NCBI GenBank assembly: GCA_015229005.1
Contig: JADGCL010000010.1
Location: 1-58,413, forward strand
Reading direction: 5' to 3'
DNA: 58,413 nt
Origin: Magnetococcales bacterium
Lineage (GTDB): Bacteria > Pseudomonadota > Magnetococcia > Magnetococcales > JADGCL01
The position numbers and the translations under genes are program-made. Of the stretch, positions 36,884 through 45,367 are shown in pieces. The notes beneath the pieces are model-generated. The model ran no database searches. It had not been told where the DNA came from and was given only the letters and a program-made list of their open reading frames with translations. Position 1 is the first letter of the stretch. Every line of letters starts with the position of its first letter.

Positions 36884-37329
36884 CACACCCCCCCCGGCCC
36901 GGCAGGATAGACATGAAAAGCCAACAGATAAACCACGATCCCGGTCACCGAAACAAAGGCCCAAACCGGGAGTGTCACCCGGGCGATCCGCCTGTGTTCT
37001 TCCCGCCTTCCCCTGAACGCCCTGAAGAGAGTCGCAACAAGCATCGGAACCACCAGGGCCGCGGTGACGACATGAATCGCCAGAATTGAAAAATAGACCG
37101 GACGAATCCAACCCGTTCCGGCAAATCGAGCATTGCCCACATGGGCATGATAAATCAGATAGGAAACCAGGAACACCGCCGAAACCGCGACCGCTGCCAG
37201 CATGAGAAGGCGGTGTTGCCCCTCATCGCCACCCCTCTTCCGCAGATACCCCAACCCCATGAGCGCCAAGGCGGAGGCGTTCAAAGTCGCCTGCAGGTGC
37301 GGAAGCCCCGCGATGATTCCGTCGTCCAT
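36883..37329 (-). CDS. DUF420 membrane protein, cytochrome oxidase assembly-linked
   Basis: A 148-aa protein with four membrane helices and conserved histidines in LPHLQATLNASALALMGLG, IYHAHVGNARF and AIHVVTAALVVP, typical of DUF420 proteins (the group containing CtaM-like factors). Family members are needed for heme-copper oxidase function in some bacteria. The location directly between oxidase genes and ctaB, with a one-base overlap to ctaB, supports an assembly role. Confidence 0.85.
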   Translation of the reverse strand: MDDGIIAGLPHLQATLNASALALMGLGYLRKRGGDEGQHRLLMLAAVAVSAVFLVSYLIYHAHVGNARFAGTGWIRPVYFSILAIHVVTAALVVPMLVATLFRAFRGRREEHRRIARVTLPVWAFVSVTGIVVYLLAFHVYPAGPGGV

Positions 37330-37352
37330 GGTTTGCTACCCACCCCGCACGA

Positions 37353-37496
37353 TCAGGGGCCGAAATGGGAGACCTTATAAAAAATCGAGACATACATGAA
37401 CACTGCCAACAGGGCGAGAAAGGCCCCCCACAAATACTTTCCCCTCGACCGCCTCACCTCATCGTCCGAAGGTTTGCCACCCTTGCCGGAATCCAT
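37353..37496 (-). CDS. 47-aa single-span membrane peptide of the oxidase operon
   Basis: The ATG at 37496 follows a strong GGGGAGG site. The peptide is MDSGKGGKPSDDEVRRSRGK, a charged cytoplasmic N-terminus, then one membrane helix (YLWGAFLALLAVFMYVSIFY) and a KVSHFGP end. It sits 196 bp after coxA and 23 bp before the DUF420 gene. Small one-span subunits are common in oxidases (as CcoQ- or subunit IV-like peptides), so it is likely an accessory subunit or assembly peptide. No named family was recognised. Confidence 0.7.
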   Translation of the reverse strand: MDSGKGGKPSDDEVRRSRGKYLWGAFLALLAVFMYVSIFYKVSHFGP

Positions 37497-37692
37497 CTTG
37501 CCTCCCCATCCCACCGCAGCCAACAATCCCCCCGAGGCGGTCCCTGGCCCGACACTGCCTCACGGGTGTCGCTTCCCATCGCCGACCTCTTGTCCCCTGG
37601 CCCCCCCCTCCCTCCCCGGCGGCGCGAGAGGCGCCGTCGGGAAAGGAAGTTGAGTGAGAGCCTGGGGACCGGGTCGGTACTTCCTCAACGAG

Positions 37693-39303
37693 CTACTTTT
37701 TCCGACCGTAGTCGTAGGGGGTCCAGTCGGCGGTCACGACCACATCCTTGGGGAAGTTGCCCGGTCCCGGAGGGCTCGGGCAATGGGTCCATTCGAGAGA
37801 GGCGGAGTTCCAAGGATTCTCAGGAGCCCTCTCCCCCTTCGCGGCGCTCATGATCCAGTTCAGGATGGTGATCGCGATCCCGACCGCGATCAGGAGAGCC
37901 CCCACCATGGCGATCATGTGGTAGGTCTCGAATTGGGGAAACATCTGGTAGTCGAAGTAGCGGCGGGGCATCCCCTCGACCCCGATCTTGAACAGGGGGA
38001 TGAAGGTGACGTTGACCCCGATGAAATTGAACCAGAAGCCGATCTTGCCGGTCCGCTCGTTGGCGATCTTCCCGGTCATCTTGGGGAACCAGTGGTAGAC
38101 CGCCGCGAAGACCGAAAAGGCGGCGAAGATCCCCATGATGTAGTGGAAGTGGGCATGGACGAAGGCGGTCTCGGAGAGGTGCAGATCCAAGGCCGTCATC
38201 GCCAGCGGGATCCCCGTCAATCCGCCGATGAGGAAGAGGAAGAGACAGGAGACCGCATAGGTCATGCTGACATTGTAGGTGATGGCCCCCCGGAAGAGCG
38301 TCCCGAAGAGAGAGATCGTCAGGAGCCCGACCGGGACCGAGATCAGGAGGGTGCTGACCATCTGCCCGATCCGGATCCAGTTCGGCATCCCGGAGACGTA
38401 CAGGTGGTGTACCCAGACCTCGCCGGAGATCAGCACGATTCCCCACATGCCGCCATAGACCGCAGCCTTGTAGTTGAAGATGGGGTTCTTGGACATCGTC
38501 GAGACGATCTCGAAGAGGATCCCCAGGGCGGGCAGCAGGATCACGTAGACCGCCGGGTGCGAGTAGAACCAGAAAAGATTCTGATAGAGCAGGACGTCAC
38601 CGCCCAGGTCGGGATTGAAGAAGTTTGTCCCCAGGTACTTGTCGAAGAGGAGCATCGTCACCGCTGCCGCCAGAACCGGGACGAAGACGAGCTGAATGAT
38701 GAAGGCGGTCACCGTCGACCAGACGAACATGTTGAGCTGGTTCCAGCCCATTCCCGGGGCCCGCATGTAGATGACCGTCACCAGGAAGTTCACCGCGCCG
38801 AGGATCGAGGCGAAGCCCATGAGATGCACCGTGAACACGTAGAAGGCCGTGTTCGCCCCCGTCTTGATCGAATAGGGGGGATAGCCGGTCCACATCACGT
38901 CCGGGCCGTCCGGGACCAGGAAGGTGAGGAGCGCCATGACGATACCGGCCCAGAAGAGCCAGACCGACAGGGCGTTGATCCGGGGGAAGGCCACGTCCTT
39001 GGCGCCGATCATCAGCGGCAGGAAGTAGTTGGCCGCGAACCCGGTCAATCCGGGGATCAGGAACCCGAGGATCATGGCGGCGCCATGAAAGTAGAGAAAC
39101 GTGTTGTAGTGGTTGCCGGCGTCTTCGATAGAGCCGAAGACGGTCGGTCCGAGGCTCGACTGCTCCACCCGGATGAGGAGGGCCATGATCCCGGCCACGG
39201 CGAAGGCTGCGACGGAACCGATGAGATAGAGAATGCCGATTCTCTTGTGATCGGTGGTGAAAATCCACTCTTTCAGGCTGAACCCGTGTGACTGCGCGCT
39301 CAT
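37693..39303 (-). CDS. ctaD: Cytochrome c oxidase subunit I (unusual A2/B-like sequence)
   Basis: A 536-aa heme-copper oxidase subunit I with twelve helices. Ligands are present: FLYFHGAAM (heme a), FYSHPAVYV (CuB His with the cross-linked Tyr), VWVHHLYVSGM (two CuB His) and FVHAHFHYIMG (heme a and a3). The YSHP motif replaces the usual GHPE, so the D-channel Glu is Ala, as in A2- and B-type oxidases. The K-channel Lys of the usual VPTGIKxFSW is also gone (VPVGLLTISL). The ATG at 39303 is chosen over an upstream start because the sequence before it is not conserved-looking. It is the catalytic subunit for O2 reduction and proton pumping. Confidence 0.95.
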   Translation of the reverse strand: MSAQSHGFSLKEWIFTTDHKRIGILYLIGSVAAFAVAGIMALLIRVEQSSLGPTVFGSIEDAGNHYNTFLYFHGAAMILGFLIPGLTGFAANYFLPLMIGAKDVAFPRINALSVWLFWAGIVMALLTFLVPDGPDVMWTGYPPYSIKTGANTAFYVFTVHLMGFASILGAVNFLVTVIYMRAPGMGWNQLNMFVWSTVTAFIIQLVFVPVLAAAVTMLLFDKYLGTNFFNPDLGGDVLLYQNLFWFYSHPAVYVILLPALGILFEIVSTMSKNPIFNYKAAVYGGMWGIVLISGEVWVHHLYVSGMPNWIRIGQMVSTLLISVPVGLLTISLFGTLFRGAITYNVSMTYAVSCLFLFLIGGLTGIPLAMTALDLHLSETAFVHAHFHYIMGIFAAFSVFAAVYHWFPKMTGKIANERTGKIGFWFNFIGVNVTFIPLFKIGVEGMPRRYFDYQMFPQFETYHMIAMVGALLIAVGIAITILNWIMSAAKGERAPENPWNSASLEWTHCPSPPGPGNFPKDVVVTADWTPYDYGRKK

Positions 39304-39334
39304 GAGACCATTCTCCCGCTGATAAGAACCTGAA

Positions 39335-40072
39335 TCAGGCACCACCCTGCTTCTTCTTGTTCATCCAGGAATCGAAATCGGTCGCGGACACCGCCTTGAC
39401 CGGGGCGTACATGTAGGAGTGCTTCATGCCGCAATATTCGGTGCAGGTGACGACGCTCTCCTTGACCTCCTTGGGATAGAACCAGATATAGGTGATGCGA
39501 CCCGGCATGAGGTCCTCCTTCACCCGGTAGTCCGTCAGGCCGAAGGAGTGGACCACGTCGAGGGAGGTCATTCTGAGGACGACCGGCCTGCCGACCGGCA
39601 CCACCAGACCGTCGCCCTTGGCCTCGCCCTCCTCCAGGGGGTAGAACTGGGTCGTGACCCCGTTCTCGTACTCGAACTGCCAGTTCCACATCATGCCGGT
39701 GACCTTCACCTCCATGGCATTTTCGGGAACCGTGCGGTAGATGTTCCACAACGTCCATCCCTTGGCCGCCAGGAAGAAGTCGTCCGCCATGAAGACGAAG
39801 GCGGGGACCAGCGCCCACGACCAGGTCTGGGCCCGCGAGAGCTTCGGTCCGCGACCGATCTGGGTTGGGCTTGTGGCCTTGTACTTGATCAGCCACCAGA
39901 CCGCGAGCGCGGCGAAGACGCCGCCCATCACCGTCAGGTCGATCAGCACCTCGTTCCAGAGGTGATCCCATCCGGCAGCGGGATCCTGAATGGCCCCCGC
40001 TTCGGCCGCTTCGGCCAGCACCGGCATCCCGGGGAGCAGGCCCCCGACAACTGCCAAGATCCGCGCTTTCAT
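39335..40072 (-). CDS. ctaC: Cytochrome c oxidase subunit II
   Basis: A 245-aa protein with a signal-like N-terminus (ILAVVGGLLPGMPVLAEA), two membrane helices (VMGGVFAALAVWWLI and a second near WSWALVPAFVFM) and a periplasmic cupredoxin domain. The CuA site is complete: His in DVVHSFGL, then CTEYCGMKHSYM supplying two Cys, His and Met. MMWNWQFEY is the aromatic electron-entry motif. It takes electrons from cytochrome c and passes them to subunit I. There is no fused cytochrome c domain, so it is aa3- rather than caa3-like. It shares one base with the SCO stop. Confidence 0.93.
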   Translation of the reverse strand: MKARILAVVGGLLPGMPVLAEAAEAGAIQDPAAGWDHLWNEVLIDLTVMGGVFAALAVWWLIKYKATSPTQIGRGPKLSRAQTWSWALVPAFVFMADDFFLAAKGWTLWNIYRTVPENAMEVKVTGMMWNWQFEYENGVTTQFYPLEEGEAKGDGLVVPVGRPVVLRMTSLDVVHSFGLTDYRVKEDLMPGRITYIWFYPKEVKESVVTCTEYCGMKHSYMYAPVKAVSATDFDSWMNKKKQGGA

Positions 40073-40917
40073 CAAGCTTCCTCCCTTGTCGTGACCTTCT
40101 TCTTTTTGAATATCACCAACGATCCGACCAACAGCAAAATCCCGAGAAGCAGGGAGCCTGCTCCCACAAAGAGGGGGATGTTGTACACATACCGCCCGTC
40201 CTTGAAGCTGTAACTGAAACAGAGGCTTGCCACATAGTCCACGATCTCGTGCGGCTCGAACTGACTCTTGCGCGCCTCCAGGATCGCCATGTCCAGGTCC
40301 TGCCGATCGTTCGACATGGCGTTGAGGTAGCGCGCCACCCGCCCGTCGGGGGAGAGAAAGATCAGCACGTTCGGGTGGAAGAAGGTCATGTCCGGCGCCG
40401 ACCAGAAAAACTTGAACCCCACCCGTCCGGTCACCCGCTTGATGTCTCCCGGGTCGGCGAACAGCGCCAGGGTCCACTTCTCCTTCCACTCCTCCGGCAA
40501 GTCGAGATCCGTCGCGAACTTCCCGAGCGTGACCGCATCGTCATGCTCGTCGAACGAGAGGGTCAGCACCCGAAAGCCCTGCCCCATGGCCATGCGCCCA
40601 GGTTCCTCCAGCAGGGCCTTGAGCGCCGAGTTGACCGCCGAACAGCTACCATCGCACCGATAGTACGAGAACACCAGGATCAGGGGGGTCTCCAGCATCT
40701 CCTTGAGGGTGAACTCCCTCCCCGTCCCGTCCTTGAGCTTCAGGGCCGGATCCAGCTTGACCCCGAGAAAGGTCTTGTCGTCGATGTGAAAAATCTTGGG
40801 GTCGATGTTGGACTCCCTCTGCCGGAAGTACTGGGAGGATGCTGGTGATGGCGCCACCAGCATCCACAGCAGTACCGCCGCCAGAAGGACTCGACCTCTC
40901 CCAGGCACCCCTCCCAC
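40072..40917 (-). CDS. SCO1/SenC copper chaperone with C-terminal membrane anchor
   Basis: A 281-aa exported protein: N-terminal signal (VLLAAVLLWMLVAPSPASS), thioredoxin-like fold with the copper CxxxC in YYRCDGSCSAV and the ligand His in FFHPNVLIFLSPDG, then unusually a C-terminal membrane helix (LFVGAGSLLLGILLLVGSLV) followed by KKKK. It should load the CuA site of subunit II, with which it is co-translated (one-base overlap), and lies 3 bp after coxC. A second SCO is encoded at 44363-45040. Confidence 0.88.
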   Translation of the reverse strand: MGGVPGRGRVLLAAVLLWMLVAPSPASSQYFRQRESNIDPKIFHIDDKTFLGVKLDPALKLKDGTGREFTLKEMLETPLILVFSYYRCDGSCSAVNSALKALLEEPGRMAMGQGFRVLTLSFDEHDDAVTLGKFATDLDLPEEWKEKWTLALFADPGDIKRVTGRVGFKFFWSAPDMTFFHPNVLIFLSPDGRVARYLNAMSNDRQDLDMAILEARKSQFEPHEIVDYVASLCFSYSFKDGRYVYNIPLFVGAGSLLLGILLLVGSLVIFKKKKVTTREEA

Positions 40918-40920
40918 CTG

Positions 40921-41676
40921 CTACCAGTAGTAGATCTGGGTGACGACGAAGAACCACACCACATCCACGAAGTGCCAGTACACCCCGGCGCTGAAGATGA
41001 AATACTTGTTGGTCTTGCCGGCCAGGGCCGCGAAGAGGACCGCGAGGAAGATCCCCAATCCGACCAGAACATGCGAGGCATGGAAGCCGGTGATCGAGAA
41101 GAAGGCAGTGCTGTAGGCGTTGGTCGAGGGGACAAAATTCTGGTGGATCAGGTGGCTGTACTCGTAGAGGGTGCAGCCCAGGAAGATCGCCCCGAGGAGG
41201 ATGGAGAGAAAGAGCCAGAACTTGAAACCGCCCTTGTTTCCCGCGTCGAACTTGGCCTCGGCCACATGGTAGGTGATCGACGAGGTGACCAGGATCACCG
41301 TCATGATGAGCGGCAGGACGAGATTCATGTGGGCGGGGGTACCTGCCGGCGGCCAGGTGTCGGCGGAGAGGCGCATCGTCCAGTAGGCGGTGAAGAGACC
41401 CAGGAAGATGAAGACCTCCGAGATGATGAAGATCGGCAGGGCCGAGGGGGAGAGACCGGCGATCAGGGGCTTCTGGGTGTGGCCTTCGGCGACCCACTTG
41501 GCGATGCCCGCCAGGAGGAGCGGGGTCCCGACGCCCATGAAGATGTAGCTCAGGAGGGGGTTGCCGTAGACGAAATAGGTAGAGAAGGAGAGCGGCACCA
41601 GGAACAGAATGCCGACAGTGGCCACGAGGGGCGCCCAGCTGACTTCCCAGTGGTGCGCGTGTTCTCCTGAGGACAT
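40921..41676 (-). CDS. ctaE: Cytochrome c oxidase subunit III
   Basis: A 251-aa protein with seven membrane helices. Conserved points: WEVSWAPLVATVGILF, ISEVFIFLGLFTAYWTMRLS with the Glu of subunit III, SSITYHVAEA, LYEYSHLIHQNF, GFHASHVLVGLGIF and the ending VYWHFVDVVWFFVVTQIYYW. First gene of the minus-strand oxidase operon; the order III-SCO-II-I is not the usual II-I-III. The operon promoter should lie in the 328-bp region to its right. Confidence 0.93.
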   Translation of the reverse strand: MSSGEHAHHWEVSWAPLVATVGILFLVPLSFSTYFVYGNPLLSYIFMGVGTPLLLAGIAKWVAEGHTQKPLIAGLSPSALPIFIISEVFIFLGLFTAYWTMRLSADTWPPAGTPAHMNLVLPLIMTVILVTSSITYHVAEAKFDAGNKGGFKFWLFLSILLGAIFLGCTLYEYSHLIHQNFVPSTNAYSTAFFSITGFHASHVLVGLGIFLAVLFAALAGKTNKYFIFSAGVYWHFVDVVWFFVVTQIYYW

Positions 41677-42004
41677 GGTTTACCTCCCGACCTGTGATGG
41701 AATCCTGAAGACACCTCCTCAGCGCGAGGAGTGCCCCCTTTTAGCCCAATTGCCACGGTCGGTCAACGGCTATTTACATTCTGCGATATATCTTTTCCCG
41801 AAGCGAATCGAGCCATTAGGGTAACTGATGTCGGCATAGTCCGTCCTTGTCCTTTGGGCTCTTGGGTATGAAGTTCCGTGGTTGAAGGCGAAAGGGCTCT
41901 CCTGGTCGCTGTGACTTGACCGGGGGGTATGACAGCGTTCACCCTGTCCCGTTGGGGGGCGGTGGCTGTCGAGGACCCGTGCGGGGAGTCGGGAGGGTGG
42001 GAGC
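41677..42004. promoter_or_regulatory. Divergent promoter region between oxidase operon and ABC exporter
   Basis: The 328-bp region separates two divergent operons. The centre (about 41765-41830) is AT-richer, with tacattctgcgatatatc and gagccattagggtaactg, which are fair places for -10 elements. No clear operator palindrome was found. Confidence 0.45.
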
Positions 42005-42964
42005 ATGGTCGTCGTTCAAGGGGTGACTCATCGTTATCCGGGTCGCCGCAAGGTTCCTCCCAGGACGGCGGTGGCCTCCCTGGATCTTCATGTTCCGGAG
42101 GGGGGGTTCGTCGTTCTGACCGGACCCAATGGCGGGGGCAAGTCGACCCTCTTCCGGATCCTCAGCGGCTTGCAGAGGCCGAGCGAGGGGCGGGTGCGGG
42201 TGGCGGGGGTCGATCTGTTCCAGGAGCCTGCCCAGGCCAGGAGGGCCATGGGGGTGGTCTTTCAGAAACCGGCCCTCGATCCCCACCTGACCGTGCGGGA
42301 GAACTGGATCGTTCACGGCGAGCTGTATGGCATGGGCCGGCGGCTGATCCGCGAGCGTCTCGACGAAAGCCTCTCCTGGTCGGACCTCGGGGGGAGGTTG
42401 GACGATCGGGTGGGGACCCTTTCCGGTGGTCTTGCCCGGCAGGCGGAGCTGGTCAAGGCGATGCTGCACCATCCGCGGCTCCTGCTCATGGACGAACCCA
42501 CGACCGGCCTCGACCCGGGGAGTCGGGAGGCCTTCCTGACGACGCTGGTCTCCCTTCGGCGGGATCGGGGGGTGACGCTCTTCATGACGAGCCATTTGTT
42601 CAGCGAGGCCGAGGCGGCCTCGGCGGTGGCCATTCTTCACCAGGGACGCCTGCTCGCCCTGGAGACTCCGGACCGGTTGCGCTCGGCTCTGGGGGAGACG
42701 ATGCTCGTGATCCACACCGATGACCGCCCGGGGCTTGCGGCAAGCCTTCGGGAGGAGGGGGCGGGGGTGACGGTGACGGAGCGCGGCGGCGCCTTTCTGG
42801 TCAGTGGCGTTCCGGAGCCCGCAGTGTTGATGGAGAAGCTCTGGGCGCGGCACGGGAAATCGATCCGTGACCTGGCCATCAAACGCCCCAGCCTGGAGGA
42901 TTGTTTCATCCATCTGACCCGTTCCTCGACCTTCGAGGAGAGCGACCCGGAGAACCCGTCATGA
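42005..42964 (+). CDS. ABC transporter ATP-binding protein
   Basis: A 319-aa ATPase of the ABC-2 (drug/NodI-like) type. Walker A GPNGGGKSTL, Q-loop GVVFQKPALDPHLT, signature LSGGLARQAELVKA, Walker B LLLMDEPTTGLDPGSRE and switch His MTSHLF. The C-terminal ~90 residues form the extra domain usual in this group. It drives the permease encoded next (4-base overlap). Being divergent from the oxidase operon and close to copper chaperones suggests a role in oxidase or copper-site maturation, but this is inference. Confidence 0.92.
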   Translation: MVVVQGVTHRYPGRRKVPPRTAVASLDLHVPEGGFVVLTGPNGGGKSTLFRILSGLQRPSEGRVRVAGVDLFQEPAQARRAMGVVFQKPALDPHLTVRENWIVHGELYGMGRRLIRERLDESLSWSDLGGRLDDRVGTLSGGLARQAELVKAMLHHPRLLLMDEPTTGLDPGSREAFLTTLVSLRRDRGVTLFMTSHLFSEAEAASAVAILHQGRLLALETPDRLRSALGETMLVIHTDDRPGLAASLREEGAGVTVTERGGAFLVSGVPEPAVLMEKLWARHGKSIRDLAIKRPSLEDCFIHLTRSSTFEESDPENPS

Positions 42965-43731
42965 TCCTCGCCGTTCGTGCCCTGGCCTGGCGCGAGTTCC
43001 TGCGTTTTTTCCGGCAGCCGCATCGGGTGGTGGGGAGCCTGGCGCAACCCCTGTTGATGTGGGTACTCCTGGGCAGCGGTTTCGGCGCCTCGTTCCGGGC
43101 GCCGGGGCTGGAGGGAGTCAGCTACGCCGAATATTTCTATCCCGGGGTCCTCCTGATGCTGGCGCTCTTCTCCGGGATCTTCGCGACCATCACCATCATC
43201 GAGGACCGCAACCAGGGGCTCCTTCAGGAGGTTCTGGTGGCGCCGGTCCCGCGGCTGGCCATCGTCCTCGGCAAGGTGATCGGGGCCACCGGGGTGACCC
43301 TGGCCCAGTGTCTGGTCCTGGTGGCGGCGAGTCCTTTCCTCGGGCTTTGGCCGGGTTGGGGGGGGGCGGCGCTGCTTTTGCTCGGGCTCGTCATCGCCAC
43401 CTTGGGCTTCACCGCCCTGGGGGTGGTCATCGCCTGGAACATGGAGAGCACCGCCGGCTTCCATGCGGTGATGTCGGTCTTTCTTCTCCCCATGTGGATG
43501 TTGTCGGGGGCGCTCTTTCCCCTGGATCAGGCCCCTGCGTGGCTTTGGTGGACCATGATCCTCAACCCGGCCACCCACGCCCTGGCGATCATCCGCATAC
43601 CTCTGGCGGCCCACGCCGGGAGTTGGGTCCAGACCCCATATCTGTGGGCAATGACCGCAGCGGTGGTTTGGGCGCTTCTCTGCCTGTTGGTGGCTGCCCT
43701 CCAAGTCAACCGGGTACCCAAGGGCCGGTGA
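42961..43731 (+). CDS. ABC-2 type transporter permease
   Basis: A 256-aa protein with six membrane helices starting MILAVRALAWREFLRFFRQP. Typical ABC-2 features are EYFYPGVLLMLALFSGIFAT, the cytoplasmic loop EDRNQGLLQEVLVAPVPR and FLLPMWMLSGALFPLDQAP. It overlaps the ATPase gene by 4 bases (ATGA). The exported substrate is unknown. Confidence 0.9.
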   Translation: MILAVRALAWREFLRFFRQPHRVVGSLAQPLLMWVLLGSGFGASFRAPGLEGVSYAEYFYPGVLLMLALFSGIFATITIIEDRNQGLLQEVLVAPVPRLAIVLGKVIGATGVTLAQCLVLVAASPFLGLWPGWGGAALLLLGLVIATLGFTALGVVIAWNMESTAGFHAVMSVFLLPMWMLSGALFPLDQAPAWLWWTMILNPATHALAIIRIPLAAHAGSWVQTPYLWAMTAAVVWALLCLLVAALQVNRVPKGR

Positions 43732-43811
43732 GTCGATGGGGAGGAGGTGACCCCTACCCCCCTCGAGCATGTTGGTACCCTCTTTTCCCTTCGGGCAGTG
43801 TGGTCGGGGCT

Positions 43812-44366
43812 TCAGTGACCGGCGGCGCCTCCGTGACCTGCGGCGTCATGGTCGCTTGGGCCCGTACCGGATTCCGGTGCGGCGGGGCCGTGACCTTGGT
43901 GCGGATCCTCACCGGCATTCTGGTGGGTCTTGTGGACCTCGAAGGTGACCTCCAGGCGGCTGCCGTCATCGAAGGCGAGGGTCAGGGGGACCTGATTGCC
44001 GGCCTTGAGGGGGGCTGGTCCCTGCGGGGCGATGAGCATGAGGTGGAGACCGCCCGGTTCCAGGGAAATCTGTCCTCCCGGGGGGATGGCCAGGTTCTTG
44101 ACCGCCTGCATGGAGGCCTGACCGTCCTTCATGATCGTTTCGTGGATTTCCACCCGACCGAAGGCGGCCCCTGCGGCCCCGACCAGGGAAGCCGGCGTGG
44201 CGCCGCGATTCTCGAGTCGGAGGTAGCCGGCGAGGACCTGGGAAACCGGAGGCGCTTCGCGGATCCAGGCTTCCCGGGCGACGACCTCGGCGGCTTCGCC
44301 GCCGGCGGGGGCAAGGGCGAGAAGGGCGAGGAGGGCGAGCCCTTGGGTTCGGGGAAATCTCTTCAT
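43812..44366 (-). CDS. Periplasmic PCu(A)C-type copper chaperone
   Basis: A 184-aa exported protein: signal peptide (LALLALLALAPAGGEA), then the PCu(A)C domain with copper ligands in RVEIHETIMKDGQASM and PGGLHLMLIAP (the H-M...H-x-M set). The C-terminus adds a His-rich tail (HKTHQ, DPHQGHG, DHDAAGHGGAAGH) that could bind more Cu. These chaperones pass Cu(I) to SCO and the CuA site. The start overlaps the SCO gene stop by 4 bases. Confidence 0.9.
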   Translation of the reverse strand: MKRFPRTQGLALLALLALAPAGGEAAEVVAREAWIREAPPVSQVLAGYLRLENRGATPASLVGAAGAAFGRVEIHETIMKDGQASMQAVKNLAIPPGGQISLEPGGLHLMLIAPQGPAPLKAGNQVPLTLAFDDGSRLEVTFEVHKTHQNAGEDPHQGHGPAAPESGTGPSDHDAAGHGGAAGH

Positions 44367-45040
44367 GGTTGCTTCTCCTTGGCATAAAGATCGCGGATGG
44401 CGACGAACCGCTCGGCGATGAGCTGGGTGTCGTGGGCCGGCGGGTGGAAGAGCGCCGTCAGGCGCACCTCGGGGTCGAGGAGGAAGACGGAGGTGGTGTG
44501 GCCGACTTGATATCCTTCACCCTCCTTGTCCGGGATTTTCCTGAACCCGGCCCCCAGGGCCCGAGTCAGGTTTTCGATTTCGCCGATATGGCCGGTCAGC
44601 CCCAGGAAATCGGCCCGGAAATAGGGGACGAATTGCTTCAGGGACTCGGGGGTGTCGCGGTCGGGATCGACCGAGACGAAGAGCATTCGGGTTGTATCGA
44701 GGAGCCCGGGATGTGCTTCCAGGTTGGTGAAGACGGCGGCCATGTCACCCATCGCCGTGGGGCAGATGTCGGGGCAGTGGGTGTAGCCGAAGAAGAGGAA
44801 GTGCCAGCGCCCGGCGAGGCTCTCGCGGGTGACCGTGGTCCCGTCGTGGGCGGTCAGGCGGAAGGCGGGGACGGGTTTGGTCTTGTCGAGGAGGATCCCC
44901 TGGAGCTGTTCCGGGACCTGGCGGGCCCGGGCGTGGGGGAGAAGCCAGACCTTGAGCGTCGTCGACAAGGCCCCGGCGGCGACGGCCACCGCCAGCACGA
45001 AGAGGAGGAATTTCGGCGAGATCGAGCGATTCTGAGTCAT
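44363..45040 (-). CDS. SCO1/SenC-family copper chaperone
   Basis: A 225-aa protein from the ATG at 45040, with an N-terminal membrane anchor (FLLFVLAVAVAAGALSTTL) and a thioredoxin-like domain: FFGYTHCPDICPTAM with CxxxC, FVSVDPDRDTPESLKQF, and the ligand His in QVGHTTSVFLLDPE. This is the classical SCO layout, unlike the C-terminally anchored one in the oxidase operon. It is coupled to the PCu(A)C gene, so the two form a copper-delivery module. Confidence 0.92.
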   Translation of the reverse strand: MTQNRSISPKFLLFVLAVAVAAGALSTTLKVWLLPHARARQVPEQLQGILLDKTKPVPAFRLTAHDGTTVTRESLAGRWHFLFFGYTHCPDICPTAMGDMAAVFTNLEAHPGLLDTTRMLFVSVDPDRDTPESLKQFVPYFRADFLGLTGHIGEIENLTRALGAGFRKIPDKEGEGYQVGHTTSVFLLDPEVRLTALFHPPAHDTQLIAERFVAIRDLYAKEKQP

Positions 45041-45367
45041 GTCCAGGAACCCCGGGTAACGGCTGGGATGGCAACCAAGCAGTGCGCCATTGTAGAATAC
45101 TCCCGGGGCGAAGGCACCTCTTCCTCTGCTGCGATCGGGTCTTGTCATTGACGGCGAATCGTCTTAGTTTCTGGTCGTCGCCGTCCGTGACCGGGTGTGG
45201 CCGGGATACGTTGGCCTTTTTGCCCGGTGCGGCTTTTTTCCCCGCTCTGCGGGTGGGGGGCCGGACCCCGAGGGAGGGCAGTTCCTCCCGGAGGGGGACC
45301 GGGTCGCGGCGAGGCGGCCCCTGGTCGTCCTGAATTTCTGGCATGAATCTCAATCGGGAGCGAAGAC

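Noticed and set aside
37654-39291. A 545-codon plus-strand open frame opposite coxA
   Set aside because: Low-complexity Asp/Glu/Arg/His sequence produced by the reverse of membrane-protein codons; coxA on the other strand is certain.
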